Source of the DNA: Alicycliphilus sp. UBA6560
Lineage (GTDB): Bacteria > Pseudomonadota > Gammaproteobacteria > Burkholderiales > Burkholderiaceae_C
Direction: 5' to 3'
Assembly: GCA_002434305.1 (NCBI GenBank)
Contig: DJJU01000011.1
Coordinates: 124,001 to 188,000 of the forward strand
DNA length: 64,000 nt
Translations under genes and position numbers: made by a program
In this document: positions 35,774 to 43,863 of the stretch, in pieces
How positions within the stretch are numbered: position 1 is the first letter of the stretch
Layout of the letters: the number at the start of each line of letters is the position of its first letter
Notes under the pieces: model-generated
Seen by the model: only the letters and a program-made list of their open reading frames with translations
Databases searched by the model: none
Told to the model about the DNA's origin: nothing

Positions 35774-37663
35774 CTATGCCGCGCTGCGGGCGCGCGCTTC
35801 GGCAGGCCTGCCGAAACGCTCGTCAATGGCGCGCGCGATGCCCGCCGCGTCCAGTCCCTGCAGGGCCAGCAGGCGAGCCGGGTCGCCGTGCTCGATGAAG
35901 TCGTCGGGCAGGCCCAGCTGCAACACCGGCAGCGTCAGGCCGGCGGCGTTCAAGGCCTCGCACACGGCGCTGCCGGCACCGCCCATGATGGCACCTTCCT
36001 CTACCGTCACCAGCGCCTCGTGCGTGCCGGCGATGCGCAGCAGCAGCTCGGTGTCCAGCGGCTTGGCCCAGCGCATGTTGACCACTGTCGCGCCAAGGCC
36101 CTCCCCCGCCTGCAGCGCCGGGTACAGCAACGTGCCAAAGGCCAGGATGGCGATGCGCCGGCCCTCGCGGCGCACCTCGCCACGCCCGAAAGGCAGGCCC
36201 TCCAGGCTGGCCAGCGGCTGGGCCCCCACGCCGGCGCCGCGCGGATAGCGCACGGCTACGGGGTGGTTCTGCTCGTAGGCGGTGGTCAGCAGCTGGCGGC
36301 ACTCGCGCTCGTCGGCCGGGCAGGCCATGCTCATGTTGGGAATGCAGCGCACGAAGGGGATGTCGTAGGCGCCGGCGTGGGTAGCGCCGTCCGCGCCGAC
36401 CAGGCCGGCGCGGTCGAGCGCGAAGACCACGGGCAGGTTCTGCAGTGCCACGTCATGGATCAGCTGGTCGTAGCCGCGCTGCAGGAAGGTGGAGTAGATG
36501 GCTACCACAGGCTTCACGCCCTCGCAGGCCATGCCGGCAGCGAACGTCACGGCGTGCTGCTCGGCGATGCCCACGTCGTAGTAGCGGCCGGGAAAGCGCC
36601 GTTCGAATTCCACCATGCCCGAACCCTCGCGCATGGCCGGTGTGATGCCCACCAGACGCTCGTCCTTGGCCGCCATGTCGCACAGCCACTGGCCAAAGAC
36701 CTGGGTGAAGGTCTGCTTCGCAGGCGTGGCCGGCTTGACCAGGCCGATTTTGGGATCGAACTTGCCCGGGCCGTGATAGGCCACGGGGTCGGCCTCGGCC
36801 AGCTTGTAACCCTGACCCTTCTTGGTCACCACGTGGAGGAACTGCGGACCCTTCAGGCCGCGGATGTTCTCCAGCGTGGGGATGAGCGAATCCAGGTCGT
36901 GCCCATCGATGGGGCCGATGTAGTTGAAGCCGAAGTTCTCGAACAGCGTGGCCGGCACCACCATGCCCTTGGCCTGCTGCTCCAGGCGCTTGGCGAGTTC
37001 GAGCAGGGGCGGCACGTTCTTCAGCACGTTCTTGCCCACGTCGCGGGCACGGGTGTAGACATTGCCGCTCATGAGCTGCGCCAGGTAGCGGTTGAGCGCG
37101 CCCACGGGCGGGCTGATGCTCATGTCGTTGTCGTTCAGGATCACCAGCAGGTTGGCGTCAGCCACGCCGGCATTGTTCAGCGCCTCGAAGGCCATGCCGG
37201 CCGTCATGGCGCCGTCGCCGATGATGGCTACGCAGTGGCGGTCCACGCCCTGCTGGCGCGCGGCCAGCGCCATGCCCAGTGCCGCGGAGATGCTGGTGGA
37301 TGAGTGGGCCGTGCCGAAGGTGTCGTACTCGCTCTCGGCGCGCTGCGGGAAGCCCGACAGGCCGCCCAGCTGGCGCAGCGTGTTCATGCGATCACGCCGG
37401 CCGGTCAGGATCTTGTGCGGATAGGTCTGGTGGCCCACGTCCCACACCAGCCGGTCCGCGGGCGTGTTGAACACGGCATGCAGGGCGACGGTCAGCTCCA
37501 CCGTGCCCAAGTTGGACGACAGGTGGCCGCCGGTCTGCGAGACGCTTTCCAGCACGAAGGCGCGCAGCTCGCCGGCCAGGATCTTGAGATCGGCGCGCGA
37601 GAGGCGGCGCAGGTCGGCCGGGTCATTGATGCGCTCGAGCAGCGGGTAGTTCGTGGTGGACAT
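35774..37663 (-). CDS. dxs: 1-deoxy-D-xylulose-5-phosphate synthase
   Basis: Thiamine-diphosphate enzyme of 629 residues that joins pyruvate and glyceraldehyde 3-phosphate, the first step of the MEP isoprenoid pathway. Visible motifs: GGHLSSNLG, DVGHQTYPHKILTGR, the ThDP motif GDGAMTAGMAFEALNNAG and, in the pyrimidine domain, DVGIAEQHAVTFAAGMA with the catalytic Glu. The length is normal. ATG 37663 is directly abutted by a family I repeat with no Shine-Dalgarno between. It is the third gene of xseB-ispA-dxs, a common proteobacterial order. Confidence 0.97.
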   Translation of the reverse strand: MSTTNYPLLERINDPADLRRLSRADLKILAGELRAFVLESVSQTGGHLSSNLGTVELTVALHAVFNTPADRLVWDVGHQTYPHKILTGRRDRMNTLRQLGGLSGFPQRAESEYDTFGTAHSSTSISAALGMALAARQQGVDRHCVAIIGDGAMTAGMAFEALNNAGVADANLLVILNDNDMSISPPVGALNRYLAQLMSGNVYTRARDVGKNVLKNVPPLLELAKRLEQQAKGMVVPATLFENFGFNYIGPIDGHDLDSLIPTLENIRGLKGPQFLHVVTKKGQGYKLAEADPVAYHGPGKFDPKIGLVKPATPAKQTFTQVFGQWLCDMAAKDERLVGITPAMREGSGMVEFERRFPGRYYDVGIAEQHAVTFAAGMACEGVKPVVAIYSTFLQRGYDQLIHDVALQNLPVVFALDRAGLVGADGATHAGAYDIPFVRCIPNMSMACPADERECRQLLTTAYEQNHPVAVRYPRGAGVGAQPLASLEGLPFGRGEVRREGRRIAILAFGTLLYPALQAGEGLGATVVNMRWAKPLDTELLLRIAGTHEALVTVEEGAIMGGAGSAVCEALNAAGLTLPVLQLGLPDDFIEHGDPARLLALQGLDAAGIARAIDERFGRPAEARARSAA

Positions 37664-37728
37664 AAGCTATTGTTTTCGTAGCTGCCAGCGCTTGTCAGAC
37701 ATGCGCTGCGGGGCTTTTAGACCCCAAA
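37664..37728 (+). repeat. Family I palindromic element between ispA and dxs, copy 11
   Basis: Reads AAGCTATTGTTTTCGTAGCT, GCCAGCGCTTGTCAGACATG, CGCTGCGGGGCTTTTAGACC. It occupies the entire 66-bp intercistronic gap and touches the dxs start codon. Confidence 0.85.
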
Positions 37729-37729
37729 C

Positions 37730-38647
37730 TCAGTAGGTGCGGTGCACCACCATGCCGGCCAGGGCCGCCAGGGCGCGGGTGTCAGGCAAGCCGCTGGCGT
37801 CCAGCTGGGCCAGGCCTTCGTCCAGCAGCGTGGCGGCATAGGCGCGGGCGCCCTCCAGGCCCATCAGCGACACATAGGTGGGCTTGTCGCTGGCGGCGTC
37901 CTTGCCAGCGGTCTTGCCCAGGGTGGTGGAGTCCTGCGTCACGTCCAGCACGTCGTCCACCACCTGGAAGGCCAGGCCGATGGCCGCACCGTAGCGGGCC
38001 AGCGCCGCGCGCGCGGCCTCGGAGGGCGCGCCGCAGGCGGCGCCCATCTCCACGCTGGCGCGCAGCAGGGCGCCGGTCTTGAGGCGGTGCATGTGGCGCA
38101 GTTCGTCCTCCGTCAGGCGCTGGCCCACGTGGGCCAGGTCGATGGCCTGACCGCCGGCCATGCCCTCGGCGCCGGCCGCGCGGGCCAGCAGCCGGCACAG
38201 CTGGGCCTGCATGGCGGCGGGCACGCCGTCCTCGGGTGTGAGCAGTTCAAAAGCCAGTGCCTGCAGCGCATCGCCGGCCAGCAGCGCCTGGGCCTGGCCG
38301 AACTGCACGTGCACCGTGGGCTTGCCCCGGCGCAGCACGTCGTTGTCCATGCAGGGCATGTCGTCGTGCACCAGGGAATAGGCGTGGATCAGTTCCACCG
38401 CGCAGGCAGCGCGCAGGGCGGCCTGATGCTGACCGCCCACGGCCTCGGCCGCGGCCAGCACCAGCAGCGGGCGCAGGCGCTTGCCCCCGTCCAGCACGGC
38501 GTAGCGCATGGCCTCGCCCAGGCCGGCCGGCGCGTCGACGGGCAGGAAGCGCCCCAGCGCCTGCTCCACGCAGGCCAGCTGGGAGTCCATCCAGGGCGCC
38601 AGCGCAAAGGCGGCGGGGCCCGTGGTGGCAGCGATGGCGGCCGTCAT
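37730..38647 (-). CDS. ispA: Polyprenyl (farnesyl) diphosphate synthase
   Basis: Trans-prenyltransferase of 305 residues that condenses IPP with DMAPP/GPP to farnesyl diphosphate. It has both aspartate-rich motifs (VHDDMPCMDND and VVDDVLD), the GGKRLRP substrate motif, and GKTAGKDAASDK near the end. ATG 38647 overlaps the xseB stop (ATGA), so the longer upstream frame is not the start. It lies upstream of dxs in the same operon, linking precursor supply and chain elongation. Confidence 0.95.
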   Translation of the reverse strand: MTAAIAATTGPAAFALAPWMDSQLACVEQALGRFLPVDAPAGLGEAMRYAVLDGGKRLRPLLVLAAAEAVGGQHQAALRAACAVELIHAYSLVHDDMPCMDNDVLRRGKPTVHVQFGQAQALLAGDALQALAFELLTPEDGVPAAMQAQLCRLLARAAGAEGMAGGQAIDLAHVGQRLTEDELRHMHRLKTGALLRASVEMGAACGAPSEAARAALARYGAAIGLAFQVVDDVLDVTQDSTTLGKTAGKDAASDKPTYVSLMGLEGARAYAATLLDEGLAQLDASGLPDTRALAALAGMVVHRTY

Positions 38648-38886
38648 GGCTCGTTCCACGGCTGCAGCGCGCCTTCGTCGAGCACGCGGATCTGCTCCTG
38701 CACGGCCTCCAGCCGCGCCCGGCACAACTGCAGCAGGGCCGCGCCACGCTGGTAGCCGGCCAGCATCTGGTCCAGCGGCAGCTGGCCTGATTCGATGCGG
38801 GCGACGAGTTGTTCAAGCTCCTGCAGGGCGGCCTCGTAGGTCGCCGGTTCGGGCTGTGGTGCGGGAGCGGCAGGGGCCTTGGGCAT
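38644..38886 (-). CDS. xseB: Exodeoxyribonuclease VII small subunit
   Basis: Small subunit of 80 residues. The typical ATYEAALQELEQLVARIESG and LPLDQMLAGYQRGAALLQ segments form the coiled helices that bind XseA. ATG 38886 is chosen; upstream codons are unlike the family. It is the first gene of xseB-ispA-dxs. A TAAAAT -10 candidate lies on the minus strand at 38942-38937, without a good -35. Confidence 0.94.
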   Translation of the reverse strand: MPKAPAAPAPQPEPATYEAALQELEQLVARIESGQLPLDQMLAGYQRGAALLQLCRARLEAVQEQIRVLDEGALQPWNEP

Positions 38887-39024
38887 GAAGAAAAAGCGGG
38901 GTGTGCGGCGCCAGGCGCGCGGGTGGTCAACGGGCCATTTTAGGCCGCACCATCCAGGCGAGCGCCCTGCGGCGCTTTGACACGCCAATACACGCACCCC
39001 CGCCGAGGAAATAACCCCACCACC

Positions 39025-39088
39025 TATAATCCCATTCCTTGTCATGAACCGGCGATGGGTTAGCGCTCTCCGCCGGTTTCGTTTTTTT
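39025..39088 (+). promoter_or_regulatory. Promoter followed by a terminator-like leader hairpin (attenuator or small RNA)
   Basis: TATAAT (39025-39030) is an exact -10, but I see no good -35. About 15 bases downstream, AACCGGCG (39047-39054) pairs with CGCCGGTT (39071-39078), followed by TCGTTTTTTT. This is an intrinsic terminator placed between promoter and gene, 55 bp before the oxygenase start. It could attenuate that gene or end a short RNA of about 50 nt. Confidence 0.55.
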
Positions 39089-39143
39089 CAGCCGCGCGCG
39101 TACGCGCAGTCTCCCTGTGGGGGGTCTTTAGGTCAGGTCACCC

Positions 39144-40283
39144 ATGTCTGATTTAAGTCTTCAACTGCAGCAGGCCACAAGCCAACTTCCCGTCTCCAGC
39201 TATTTCGACCCGGCGCTACTGCAGCGTGAGCTGGACACCCTGTTCCGGCCGGGGCCGCGCTATGTCGGCCACCAGCTGGGGGTGCCCGAGCCTGGCGACT
39301 ATCTGGCGCTGGCGCAGGAGCAGCAGGGCCGCGCCCTGGTGCGCAACGCGCAGGGCGGCGTCGAGCTGATCTCCAACGTCTGCCGCCACCGCCAGGCCAT
39401 CATGCTGCAGGGCCGCGGCAGCCTGCAGGGCCAGGGCAAGGGCCACGCCGGCGGCAACATCGTCTGCCCCATCCACCGCTGGACGTACTCCCCCAAGGGC
39501 GAGCTGCTGGGCGCGCCGCATTTCGCGCACGACCCCTGCCTGCACCTGAACAACTACGGCCTGCGCGAATGGAACGGTCTGCTGTTCGAGGACAACGGCC
39601 GCGACATCGCCGCCGACCTCGCCGGCATGGGCCCGGCGCACGACCTGTCGTTCGAGGGCTATGCACTGGATCACGTCGAGCTGCACGAGTGCAACTACAA
39701 CTGGAAGACCTTCATCGAGGTCTATCTGGAGGACTATCACGTGGGCCCCTTCCACCCCGGGCTGGGCAACTTCGTGACCTGCGACGACCTGCGCTGGGAG
39801 TTCGGCCGCGAGTACTCGGTGCAGACCGTGGGCGTGGCGCCCACCTTCGGCAAGCCCGGCTCCGACGTCTACAAGCAGTGGCACGACGTGCTGCTGCGCT
39901 ACCAGGACGGCGAATTACCCAAACGCGGCGCCATCTGGCTGACCTATTACCCGCACATCATGGTGGAGTGGTATCCGCACGTGCTCACCGTCTCCACGCT
40001 GCACCCCTTGGGCGTGGACAAGACGCTGAACATGGTGGAGTTCTATTACCCCGAGGAGATCGTGGCCTTCGAGCGAGAGTTCGTCGAAGCCCAGCGCGCC
40101 GCCTACATGGAGACCGCCATCGAGGACGACGAGATCGCCGAGCGCATGGACGCCGGGCGCAAGGCCCTGCTGGCGCGCGGCGACGACGAGGCCGGCCCCT
40201 ACCAAAGCCCCATGGAGGACGGCATGCAGCACTTCCACGAGTGGTACCGCGGCAAGATGGGCAGCGCACTGAGTGCAGGCTGA
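39144..40283 (+). CDS. Rieske non-heme iron oxygenase, alpha subunit
   Basis: Oxygenase of 379 residues of the aromatic-ring-hydroxylating/choline-monooxygenase-like family. The Rieske ligands are CRH at about residue 80 and CPIH at about 109. The mononuclear iron site is NWKTFIEVYLEDYHVGPFHP (two His plus Asp). No reductase, ferredoxin or beta-subunit gene adjoins it; a Rieske ferredoxin-like gene is at 56654. The substrate cannot be inferred; quaternary amines or aromatic acids are both possible. The leader contains a terminator-like hairpin, suggesting regulated read-through. Confidence 0.9.
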   Translation: MSDLSLQLQQATSQLPVSSYFDPALLQRELDTLFRPGPRYVGHQLGVPEPGDYLALAQEQQGRALVRNAQGGVELISNVCRHRQAIMLQGRGSLQGQGKGHAGGNIVCPIHRWTYSPKGELLGAPHFAHDPCLHLNNYGLREWNGLLFEDNGRDIAADLAGMGPAHDLSFEGYALDHVELHECNYNWKTFIEVYLEDYHVGPFHPGLGNFVTCDDLRWEFGREYSVQTVGVAPTFGKPGSDVYKQWHDVLLRYQDGELPKRGAIWLTYYPHIMVEWYPHVLTVSTLHPLGVDKTLNMVEFYYPEEIVAFEREFVEAQRAAYMETAIEDDEIAERMDAGRKALLARGDDEAGPYQSPMEDGMQHFHEWYRGKMGSALSAG

Positions 40284-40304
40284 GCGCCGGCGCTCTCTCG
40301 ATTA

Positions 40305-40360
40305 CTCATAAAATGATAGCTGCTGGCGCCCTATCCACGGGCGCCAGCAGCTTTTTTCAT
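40305..40360 (+). terminator. Family I palindromic element (copy 12) acting as terminator
   Basis: AAAATGATAGCTGCTGGCGCCC leads into a perfect 13-bp stem (GCTGCTGGCGCCC at 40319 / GGGCGCCAGCAGC at 40339) with a 7-base loop, then TTTTTTC. It has the family's GATAGCTG edge but a fully symmetrical stem and T-tract. It serves as the terminator of the oxygenase gene. Confidence 0.85.
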
Positions 40361-40387
40361 TCATAAACCCGTTTTATTCAACACCCC

Positions 40388-41284
40388 ATGCAAGCCCTCT
40401 GGATGGTTCTGGCGGCATTCCTCTTCGCCAGCATGGGGCTGTGCGTGAAGATCGCCTCGGCCTGGTTTTCCGCCGCCGAACTGGTGTTCTATCGCGGCCT
40501 GATCGGCATGGCGCTGCTGGCCCTGCTGGCGCGCTCCCAGGGCGTGGGCCTGGCCACGCGCTACCCCGGCATGCACGCCTGGCGCAGCCTGGTGGGGGTG
40601 ATATCGCTGGGTGCGTGGTTCTACGCCATTGCCTTCCTGCCGCTGGCCACAGGCACCACGCTGAACTACATGAGCAGCGTCTGGATCGCCGCCTTCGTCA
40701 TGGGCGGCGCCCTGCTCACCTGGCGCCCTTCGTCAGGCTCGCCGCGCCCGCCGCTGCAGGTGCCGCTGGTGCTGACCGTGCTGGTGGGTTTTGCCGGCGT
40801 GCTGCTGATGCTGCGCCCCAGCGTGGGCGAGGGCCAGGGCTTCGCCGGCACCGTGGGGCTGCTGTCGGGCTTTTGCGCGGCGCTGGCCTACATGCAGGTG
40901 TCGGCGCTGTCGCGCCTGGGCGAGCCCGAAGCACGCACGGTGTTCTATTTCGCGCTGGGCTCGGCCGTGGCGGGCGGCGCCGCCACCCTGGCCGTGGGCG
41001 CGTCGCCCTGGCCGGGCTGGCCGGCGCTGTGGCTGCTGCCCCTGGGCCTGCTGGCCGCCGGCGGCCAGCTGTGCATGACGCTGGCCTACTCCCGCGCCCT
41101 CACCCCGCGCGCCACGCTGTTCGTGGCCAACCTGCAGTACACCGGCATCATTTTCGCCAGCCTGTACGGCGTGCTGGTGTTTGACGACGCCCTGTCGCCG
41201 CTGGCCTGGGGCGGCATGGCGCTGATCGCGGCCAGCGGCATCACCGCCTCGGTGCTGCGCGCCCGCGGCGCCGGCGGCGACTGA
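40388..41284 (+). CDS. EamA/DMT-family membrane transporter
   Basis: Ten-helix drug/metabolite-type transporter of 298 residues with two EamA repeats: MVLAAFLFASMGLCVKIAS with FYRGLIGM in the first half, and GLLSGFCAALAYMQVSALS with YTGIIFASLYGVLVF in the second. Similar proteins export amino acids or metabolites. It starts directly after the strong terminator, so it has its own promoter, which I cannot locate. It is followed by the sulfurtransferase gene. Confidence 0.88.
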   Translation: MQALWMVLAAFLFASMGLCVKIASAWFSAAELVFYRGLIGMALLALLARSQGVGLATRYPGMHAWRSLVGVISLGAWFYAIAFLPLATGTTLNYMSSVWIAAFVMGGALLTWRPSSGSPRPPLQVPLVLTVLVGFAGVLLMLRPSVGEGQGFAGTVGLLSGFCAALAYMQVSALSRLGEPEARTVFYFALGSAVAGGAATLAVGASPWPGWPALWLLPLGLLAAGGQLCMTLAYSRALTPRATLFVANLQYTGIIFASLYGVLVFDDALSPLAWGGMALIAASGITASVLRARGAGGD

Positions 41285-41370
41285 CCACGACGCGGCGCGC
41301 GCCGACGCGCCGCGGGCGCGGTACAACGCCACAATCGGGCCCTCACGGTTACCCCAGTGCGCAATCCACC

Positions 41371-42294
41371 ATGCCCTACACCCTGTTGATCTCCGCACCT
41401 GAACTGCAGCGGCTGCTACAAGAGCGCCGGCCGGCGATGGTGTTCGACTGCAGCTTCGACCTGGCCACGCCCTCGCACGGACCGGCCATGTACCAGGAGG
41501 AGCACATCCCCGGCGCCGTCTACGCTGACCTGGACACCGACCTGAGCGCGCGCCACGGTGCGCCCGGCCCCAGCGGCATCCTGGTCGCCGGCGCCGCCGA
41601 TGCGCCCTGCTCCGGCGGGCGCCACCCGCTGCCCAACCGCGAGCGCTTCGCCACCTGGCTGTCGTCCATCGGCTTTGCCAACGACATGCAGGCCGTGGTG
41701 TACGACCGCAACGGCGCCAATTACTGCGGCCGGCTGTGGTGGATGCTCAAGTGGATGGGCCACGACGCCGTGGCCGTGCTCGACGGCGGTCTGCAGGCCT
41801 GGAAGGCCGCGGGCGGCGCCGTATCCAAGGGCGACGAGCCGGCGCATTTCCAGTCCAACTTTGAGATCCGTGAGCCGCTGCGCCGCCTGGTGGACGCAAG
41901 GCAGGTGCAGCAACGCCTGCATGACGCCGGCCAGACAGTGCTGGACGCGCGCGCAGCGCCACGCTTTCGCGGTGAGGTGGAGCCGCTGGACCCGGTGGCC
42001 GGGCACATCCCCGGCGCGCTCAACCGACCCTTCGGCCAGAACCTGGGCGAGGACGGCCGCTTCAAGCCGGCCAGCCAGCTGCGCGCGGAATTCGACGCAC
42101 TGCTGGCCGGGCGCGATCCGGCCAGCGTGGTGCACCAGTGCGGCAGCGGCGTGAGCGCCATCCCCAACCTGCTGGCCATGGAGATCGCGGGCTATCCGCC
42201 GACGGCCCTGTACGCCGGCAGCTGGAGCGACTGGTGCAGCGACCCGCGCCGCCCCGTGGAGCGCGGCGGCGCGGACGCCGTCAGACCGGCGTGA
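41371..42294 (+). CDS. sseA: 3-mercaptopyruvate/thiosulfate sulfurtransferase
   Basis: Two-domain rhodanese of 307 residues. The active-site loop is C257-GSGVSA, the CGSGV form characteristic of mercaptopyruvate sulfurtransferases (thiosulfate-type enzymes have CRKGV). The N-terminal inactive domain runs from LISAPELQRLL to LDGGLQAW, the second from LVDARQVQ to YAGSWSDW. It transfers sulfur from 3-mercaptopyruvate to thiol acceptors or cyanide. Its 3' end overlaps the convergent aldehyde dehydrogenase gene by 14 bp. Confidence 0.92.
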   Translation: MPYTLLISAPELQRLLQERRPAMVFDCSFDLATPSHGPAMYQEEHIPGAVYADLDTDLSARHGAPGPSGILVAGAADAPCSGGRHPLPNRERFATWLSSIGFANDMQAVVYDRNGANYCGRLWWMLKWMGHDAVAVLDGGLQAWKAAGGAVSKGDEPAHFQSNFEIREPLRRLVDARQVQQRLHDAGQTVLDARAAPRFRGEVEPLDPVAGHIPGALNRPFGQNLGEDGRFKPASQLRAEFDALLAGRDPASVVHQCGSGVSAIPNLLAMEIAGYPPTALYAGSWSDWCSDPRRPVERGGADAVRPA

Positions 42295-43717
42295 TGGAGA
42301 TCGCGCGGGTGTTCAGGCAGGCCTCCACGGCCTCGGGGCCGCCCTCCGAGCCATAGCCCGAATCCTTCAGCCCGCCAAAGGGCAGCTCGGCACTTGGCGT
42401 GGCCGGCTGGTTGACCCACAGCATGCCGACCTCCACCTGGTGCGCGAGCTGGTAGGCATCCTTGAGCGAGCGCGTGAACGCATACGCCGCCAGCCCGTAG
42501 GGCAGGCGGTTGGCCTCGGCAATGGCGTCCTGCAGATCGGTGAAGCCGCGCACCGCAGCCACGGGGCCGAAAGGTTCCTCGTTGAAGATGCGTGCCGACA
42601 GCGGCACGTCGTCCAGCACGGTGGGCGCGAAGAAGTTGCCGTCCCGATCGATGGTCTCGCCGCCCGTGGTCACGCGCGCGCCCTGCTGGCGCGCATCGCC
42701 CAGGAAGTCCTTCATGGCCGCCACGCGGCGGGCATTGGCCAGCGGCCCCATGCGCGTGCCCTCCTGCAAGCCGTCGCCCACCTGCAGCCCTTCGGCATGG
42801 CGCGTGAGTGCGGCGACGAACTCGGCACGCACGCTCTCGTGCACCAGAAAGCGCGTGGGCGAGATGCACACCTGCCCGGCGTTGCGGAACTTGGCGCTGC
42901 CCGTGGCCTTGACGGCCAGGGCCACGTCGGCGTCCTCGCAGACGATGACCGGCGCGTGGCCGCCCAACTCCATGGTCACACGCTTCATGTGCTGGCCGGC
43001 CAGCGCCGCCAGCTGCTTGCCGACGGCGGTGGAGCCGGTGAAGGTCACCTTCTTCACGATGGGGTGCGGGATCAGGTAGCCGGAAATCTCCGCCGGATTG
43101 CCATAGACCAGGTTGACCACGCCCGGCGGCAGCCCGGCGTCGGCCAGCGCCCGCACCAGCTCGGCGGGGCTGGCGGGCGTCTCCTCGGGCGCCTTGACGA
43201 TGACGGCGCAGCCCGCGGCCAGCGCCGCCCCCAGCTTGCGCACCACCTGGTTGATGGGGAAGTTCCAGGGCGTGAACGCCGCCACCACGCCCACTGGGTC
43301 CTTGAGCACCATCTGGTGCGCCGCCGGGTTGCGCGCCGGCACGATGCGGCCATACACGCGCTGGCCCTCGTCGGCGAACCACTCCAGGATGTCCGCCGCG
43401 GCCGCGGCCTCGCCGCGCGCCTCGACCAGTGGCTTACCCTGCTCCTGTGTCAGCAGGGTGCCGATGGCGTCGGCACGCTCGCGCATCAGCGTGGCGGCGC
43501 GGCGCATGATGCGCGCGCGCTCCACCGCGGCCAGCGCGCGCCAGGCCTCAAAGCCCTTTTGCGCAGTGGCCAGGGCCCGGTCCAGGTCGGTGATGCCGGC
43601 ATGGGCCACGCGCCCGATGGGCTGTCCCGTGGCCGGGTTGTGCACCGCCAGCGTGCGCCCGTCGGCGGCGTCCTGCCACTGGCCGTTGATGAAAAGCTGG
43701 GTGTCCGGATAACCCAT
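42281..43717 (-). CDS. NAD(P)-dependent succinate-semialdehyde-type aldehyde dehydrogenase
   Basis: Aldehyde dehydrogenase of 478 residues. Key motifs: TPWNFP (NAD site), FTGSTAVGK, the catalytic Glu in MELGGHAP and the catalytic Cys in NAGQVCISPTRF. The PTRF context and overall similarity suggest the succinate-semialdehyde or 2-oxoglutarate-semialdehyde dehydrogenase class. ATG 43717 has AAGGAG upstream. It is divergent from the second Liv-type transporter and shares a 146-bp control region containing a perfect AGTCCGGACT palindrome. Confidence 0.92.
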   Translation of the reverse strand: MGYPDTQLFINGQWQDAADGRTLAVHNPATGQPIGRVAHAGITDLDRALATAQKGFEAWRALAAVERARIMRRAATLMRERADAIGTLLTQEQGKPLVEARGEAAAAADILEWFADEGQRVYGRIVPARNPAAHQMVLKDPVGVVAAFTPWNFPINQVVRKLGAALAAGCAVIVKAPEETPASPAELVRALADAGLPPGVVNLVYGNPAEISGYLIPHPIVKKVTFTGSTAVGKQLAALAGQHMKRVTMELGGHAPVIVCEDADVALAVKATGSAKFRNAGQVCISPTRFLVHESVRAEFVAALTRHAEGLQVGDGLQEGTRMGPLANARRVAAMKDFLGDARQQGARVTTGGETIDRDGNFFAPTVLDDVPLSARIFNEEPFGPVAAVRGFTDLQDAIAEANRLPYGLAAYAFTRSLKDAYQLAHQVEVGMLWVNQPATPSAELPFGGLKDSGYGSEGGPEAVEACLNTRAISITPV

Positions 43718-43780
43718 GAATTTGCTCCTTGTTGATTTTGGCGGGAAGAAAGTCGGCATCACCATACACCGTTCAGGGTT

Positions 43781-43847
43781 AGTCCGGACTGCGTTGGCCG
43801 CCTGCTGCGGGCAGGATCATTTATGCAAAGCACCCGCTTTGTGAAAA
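43781..43847. promoter_or_regulatory. Candidate operators in the aldehyde dehydrogenase / livH interval
   Basis: AGTCCGGACT (43781-43790) is a perfect 10-bp palindrome. CAAAGC-ACCC-GCTTTG (43826-43841) is a second inverted repeat, followed by AAAATAC just before livH. The second pattern recurs before the acyl-CoA dehydrogenase gene at 50827. Confidence 0.45.
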
Positions 43848-43863
43848 TACATGGAGACGCCGC

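Noticed and set aside
33059..37303. A 1,414-codon open frame on the plus strand across dctM, dctP and dxs
   Set aside because: It overlaps three well-supported genes in other frames, has Arg/Gly/His-rich composition typical of GC-rich antisense frames and no family motif.
38977..38982. TTGACA as the -35 of the Rieske oxygenase promoter
   Set aside because: It is 42 bp from TATAAT, too far for a sigma-70 promoter.
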